Assembly: GCF_041927875.1 (NCBI RefSeq)
Contig: NZ_JBHFHN010000001.1
Strand: one strand, 5' to 3'
DNA from: Paracoccus sp041927875
GTDB taxonomy: Bacteria; Pseudomonadota; Alphaproteobacteria; Rhodobacterales; Rhodobacteraceae
Length of the DNA: 64,000 nucleotides
Every line of letters starts with the position of its first letter. The first letter of the stretch is position 1. The notes below the pieces were generated by a model. The model did no database searches, had not been told where the DNA came from, and saw only the letters and a program-made list of their open reading frames with translations. Below are positions 62,571-64,000 of this stretch, piece after piece. Position numbers and translations under genes: made by a program.

Positions 62571-64000
62571 GCTTTGATGCAGCAGCACCGAGGCGCCCTC
62601 GGCCGCAGGCCCGACCGCCGCCCGGAAGGCCGCGAACAGCCGTGCGCCGGGGTCGCTGTCGGCCTGCACCGGCGCGGCGGCGGGGGCGCGGTCGGCAAAG
62701 CCGTCGGCCAGGCAATCCAGCCGCCCGGCGACGGCATCCAGCCGCACCAGATCACCGTCGCGCAGCCGCGACAGCGGACCCGCGCCCATGGCCTCGGGGC
62801 TGACATGGATCGCCGCCGGCACCTTGCCCGAGGCCCCCGACATCCGCCCATCGGTCACCAAGGCCACCCGCAGGCCGCGATCCTGCAACACCGCCAGCAC
62901 CGGGGTCAGGCTGTGCAGCTCCGGCATCCCGTTGGCCTGCGGCCCCTGAAAGCGCACGACGACCACGGTGTCGCTGGTGAACTCGCCGCGCTTGAAGGCG
63001 GCCTTTACCGCCTCCTGATCGGAAAAGACGCGGGCAGGGGCCTCGATCACATGGCGCTCGGGGGCGACGGCGGAAATCTTGATGACGCCCGTGCCCAGGT
63101 TGCCGGCCAGCATCTTCAACCCGCCATCGCGGGCAAAGGGATCGGCGGCGGGGCGCAGGATGCGGTCGTTCAGGCTGGCCTTGGGCCCGTCGACCCAGAC
63201 CGCCTTGCCGTCGATCAGCCGGGGTTCCTGCGTATAACGCGCAAGGCCCGACCCGGCGACCGTCTCGACATCCTCATGCAGAAGGCCCGCCGCCAGCAAT
63301 TCGCCGATCAGCCAGGTCAGCCCGCCCGCCGCATGGAAATGGTTCACGTCGGCCAGCCCGTTCGGATAGACCCGCGCCATCAGCGGCACTACCGAGGAGA
63401 TCGCGTCGAAATCCTCGAGCCGCAGTTCGATCCCGGCGGCGCGCGCCATCGCGGGCAGATGCAGGATCAGGTTGGTCGAGCCGCCCGTCGCCATCAGCCC
63501 GACCATGCCATTCACAAAGGCGCGTTCATCTAGGATGCGACCCAGCGGGCGGTAATCATTGCCAAGGGCGGTGATCGCCACCGCCCGATCCGCCGCCGCC
63601 TGCGTCAGCGCATCGCGCAGGGGCGTGTTCGGGTTGACAAAGGATGCGCCCGGCAGATGCAGGCCCATGATCTCCATCAGCATCTGGTTGCTGTTCGCGG
63701 TGCCGTAGAAGGTGCAGGTGCCGGGGCCGTGATAGCTGGCCATTTCCGCCGCCATCAGCGCGTCGCGGCCGACCTCGCCCGCCGCGAATTGCTGGCGCAC
63801 CTTGGCCTTTTCGTCATTGGGCAGGCCGCTTGTCATCGGCCCGGCAGGCACGAAGATGCCCGGCAGATGGCCATAGGCCGCCGCCGCCATCACCAGCCCC
63901 GGCACGATCTTGTCGCAGACCCCCAGATAAAGCGCCGCATCAAAGGTGTTGTGCGACAAGGCCACCCCGGTCGCCAAGGCGATCACCTCGCGCGAGAACA
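62568..64000 (-). CDS. edd: Phosphogluconate dehydratase, 5' end outside the window
   Basis: About 477 C-terminal residues are visible; the frame is open to base 64000 and begins in FSREVIALATGVALSHNTFDAALYLGVCDKIVPGL. The family motifs PAGPMTSGLPNDEKAKVRQ, GPGTCTFYGTANSNQMLMEIMGLHLPG (in parts) and DGRMSGASGKVPAAIHV mark the ILVD/EDD family, and the 6-phosphogluconate version fits better than dihydroxy-acid dehydratase. It is an Fe-S enzyme of the Entner-Doudoroff pathway. Confidence 0.93.
   Translation of the reverse strand, partial: FSREVIALATGVALSHNTFDAALYLGVCDKIVPGLVMAAAAYGHLPGIFVPAGPMTSGLPNDEKAKVRQQFAAGEVGRDALMAAEMASYHGPGTCTFYGTANSNQMLMEIMGLHLPGASFVNPNTPLRDALTQAAADRAVAITALGNDYRPLGRILDERAFVNGMVGLMATGGSTNLILHLPAMARAAGIELRLEDFDAISSVVPLMARVYPNGLADVNHFHAAGGLTWLIGELLAAGLLHEDVETVAGSGLARYTQEPRLIDGKAVWVDGPKASLNDRILRPAADPFARDGGLKMLAGNLGTGVIKISAVAPERHVIEAPARVFSDQEAVKAAFKRGEFTSDTVVVVRFQGPQANGMPELHSLTPVLAVLQDRGLRVALVTDGRMSGASGKVPAAIHVSPEAMGAGPLSRLRDGDLVRLDAVAGRLDCLADGFADRAPAAAPVQADSDPGARLFAAFRAAVGPAAEGASVLLHQS

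Overview
The window is a high-GC chromosomal segment of an alphaproteobacterium, most likely a member of the Rhodobacteraceae (a Paracoccus-like genome is my best guess). The pointers are an NDUFS4-like complex I protein, a CckA hybrid kinase, TakP-type TRAP binding proteins with Tat signals, a Hint-domain secreted protein, and two perfect alphaproteobacterial SOS boxes (GTTC-N7-GTTC). About 62 protein genes, one tRNA, one dead insertion sequence and several repeat tracts can be supported. The first gene (a TRAP small permease) and the last (phosphogluconate dehydratase) are cut by the window ends.

Layout. 1-8.4 kb: TRAP permease pair, a monooxygenase-like small protein, a ParA-type ATPase, DUF4170 and I78 lipoprotein genes, uvrB, an NDUFS4-like gene, a GNAT and a Hint-domain protein. 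8.5-12 kb: tRNA-Arg(TCT), a GFA-family protein, a Bax inhibitor-1 protein, a quinone oxidoreductase and an XRE regulator. 12-18 kb: hisN-like phosphatase, mgtE, 5-formyl-THF cyclo-ligase, pepA, holC, then rplU-rpmA. 18-24 kb: two GNAT genes (one a double GNAT with a repeat-filled insert), a TPM protein, and a P-loop ATPase-metA-ppk2 operon. 24-33.7 kb: FadL-like porin, TDT transporter, guaB, rsmB-like, cckA, a sulfotransferase, and recA-MOSC under an SOS box.

33.7-36.5 kb is a gene-poor island. It holds four tandem copies of an exact 110-bp unit, an IS481-family transposase wreck, and diverged repeats of roughly 130-140 bp. Then come alaS, a DUF1330 gene and a glutamine amidotransferase. A second gene-poor stretch with diverged direct repeats follows at 40.3-41.3 kb. 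41.3-44 kb carries a radical-SAM plus DUF4130-UdgX operon preceded by a perfect SOS box. This is the most interesting system in the window: a LexA-controlled, poorly understood DNA-repair or modification pair.

44-49.6 kb is a complete oppABCDF operon. 49.7-52.5 kb is a cobalamin lower-ligand and assembly cluster (cobC, then divergent cobP-cobT-cobS). 52.7-58.3 kb is an alpha-keto-acid type TRAP system (takQ-takM) with two paralogous TakP-like binding proteins flanking a flavin-binding stress protein. The end holds an EEP nuclease/phosphatase, SelO, a nucleoside hydrolase, an orphan iron-binding protein with a putative iron box, and edd of the Entner-Doudoroff pathway.

Most of the window is ordinary housekeeping and transport. 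Limits: all family assignments come from reading sequences against remembered motifs; no search was run. Start codons were chosen from Shine-Dalgarno sequences and family conventions.
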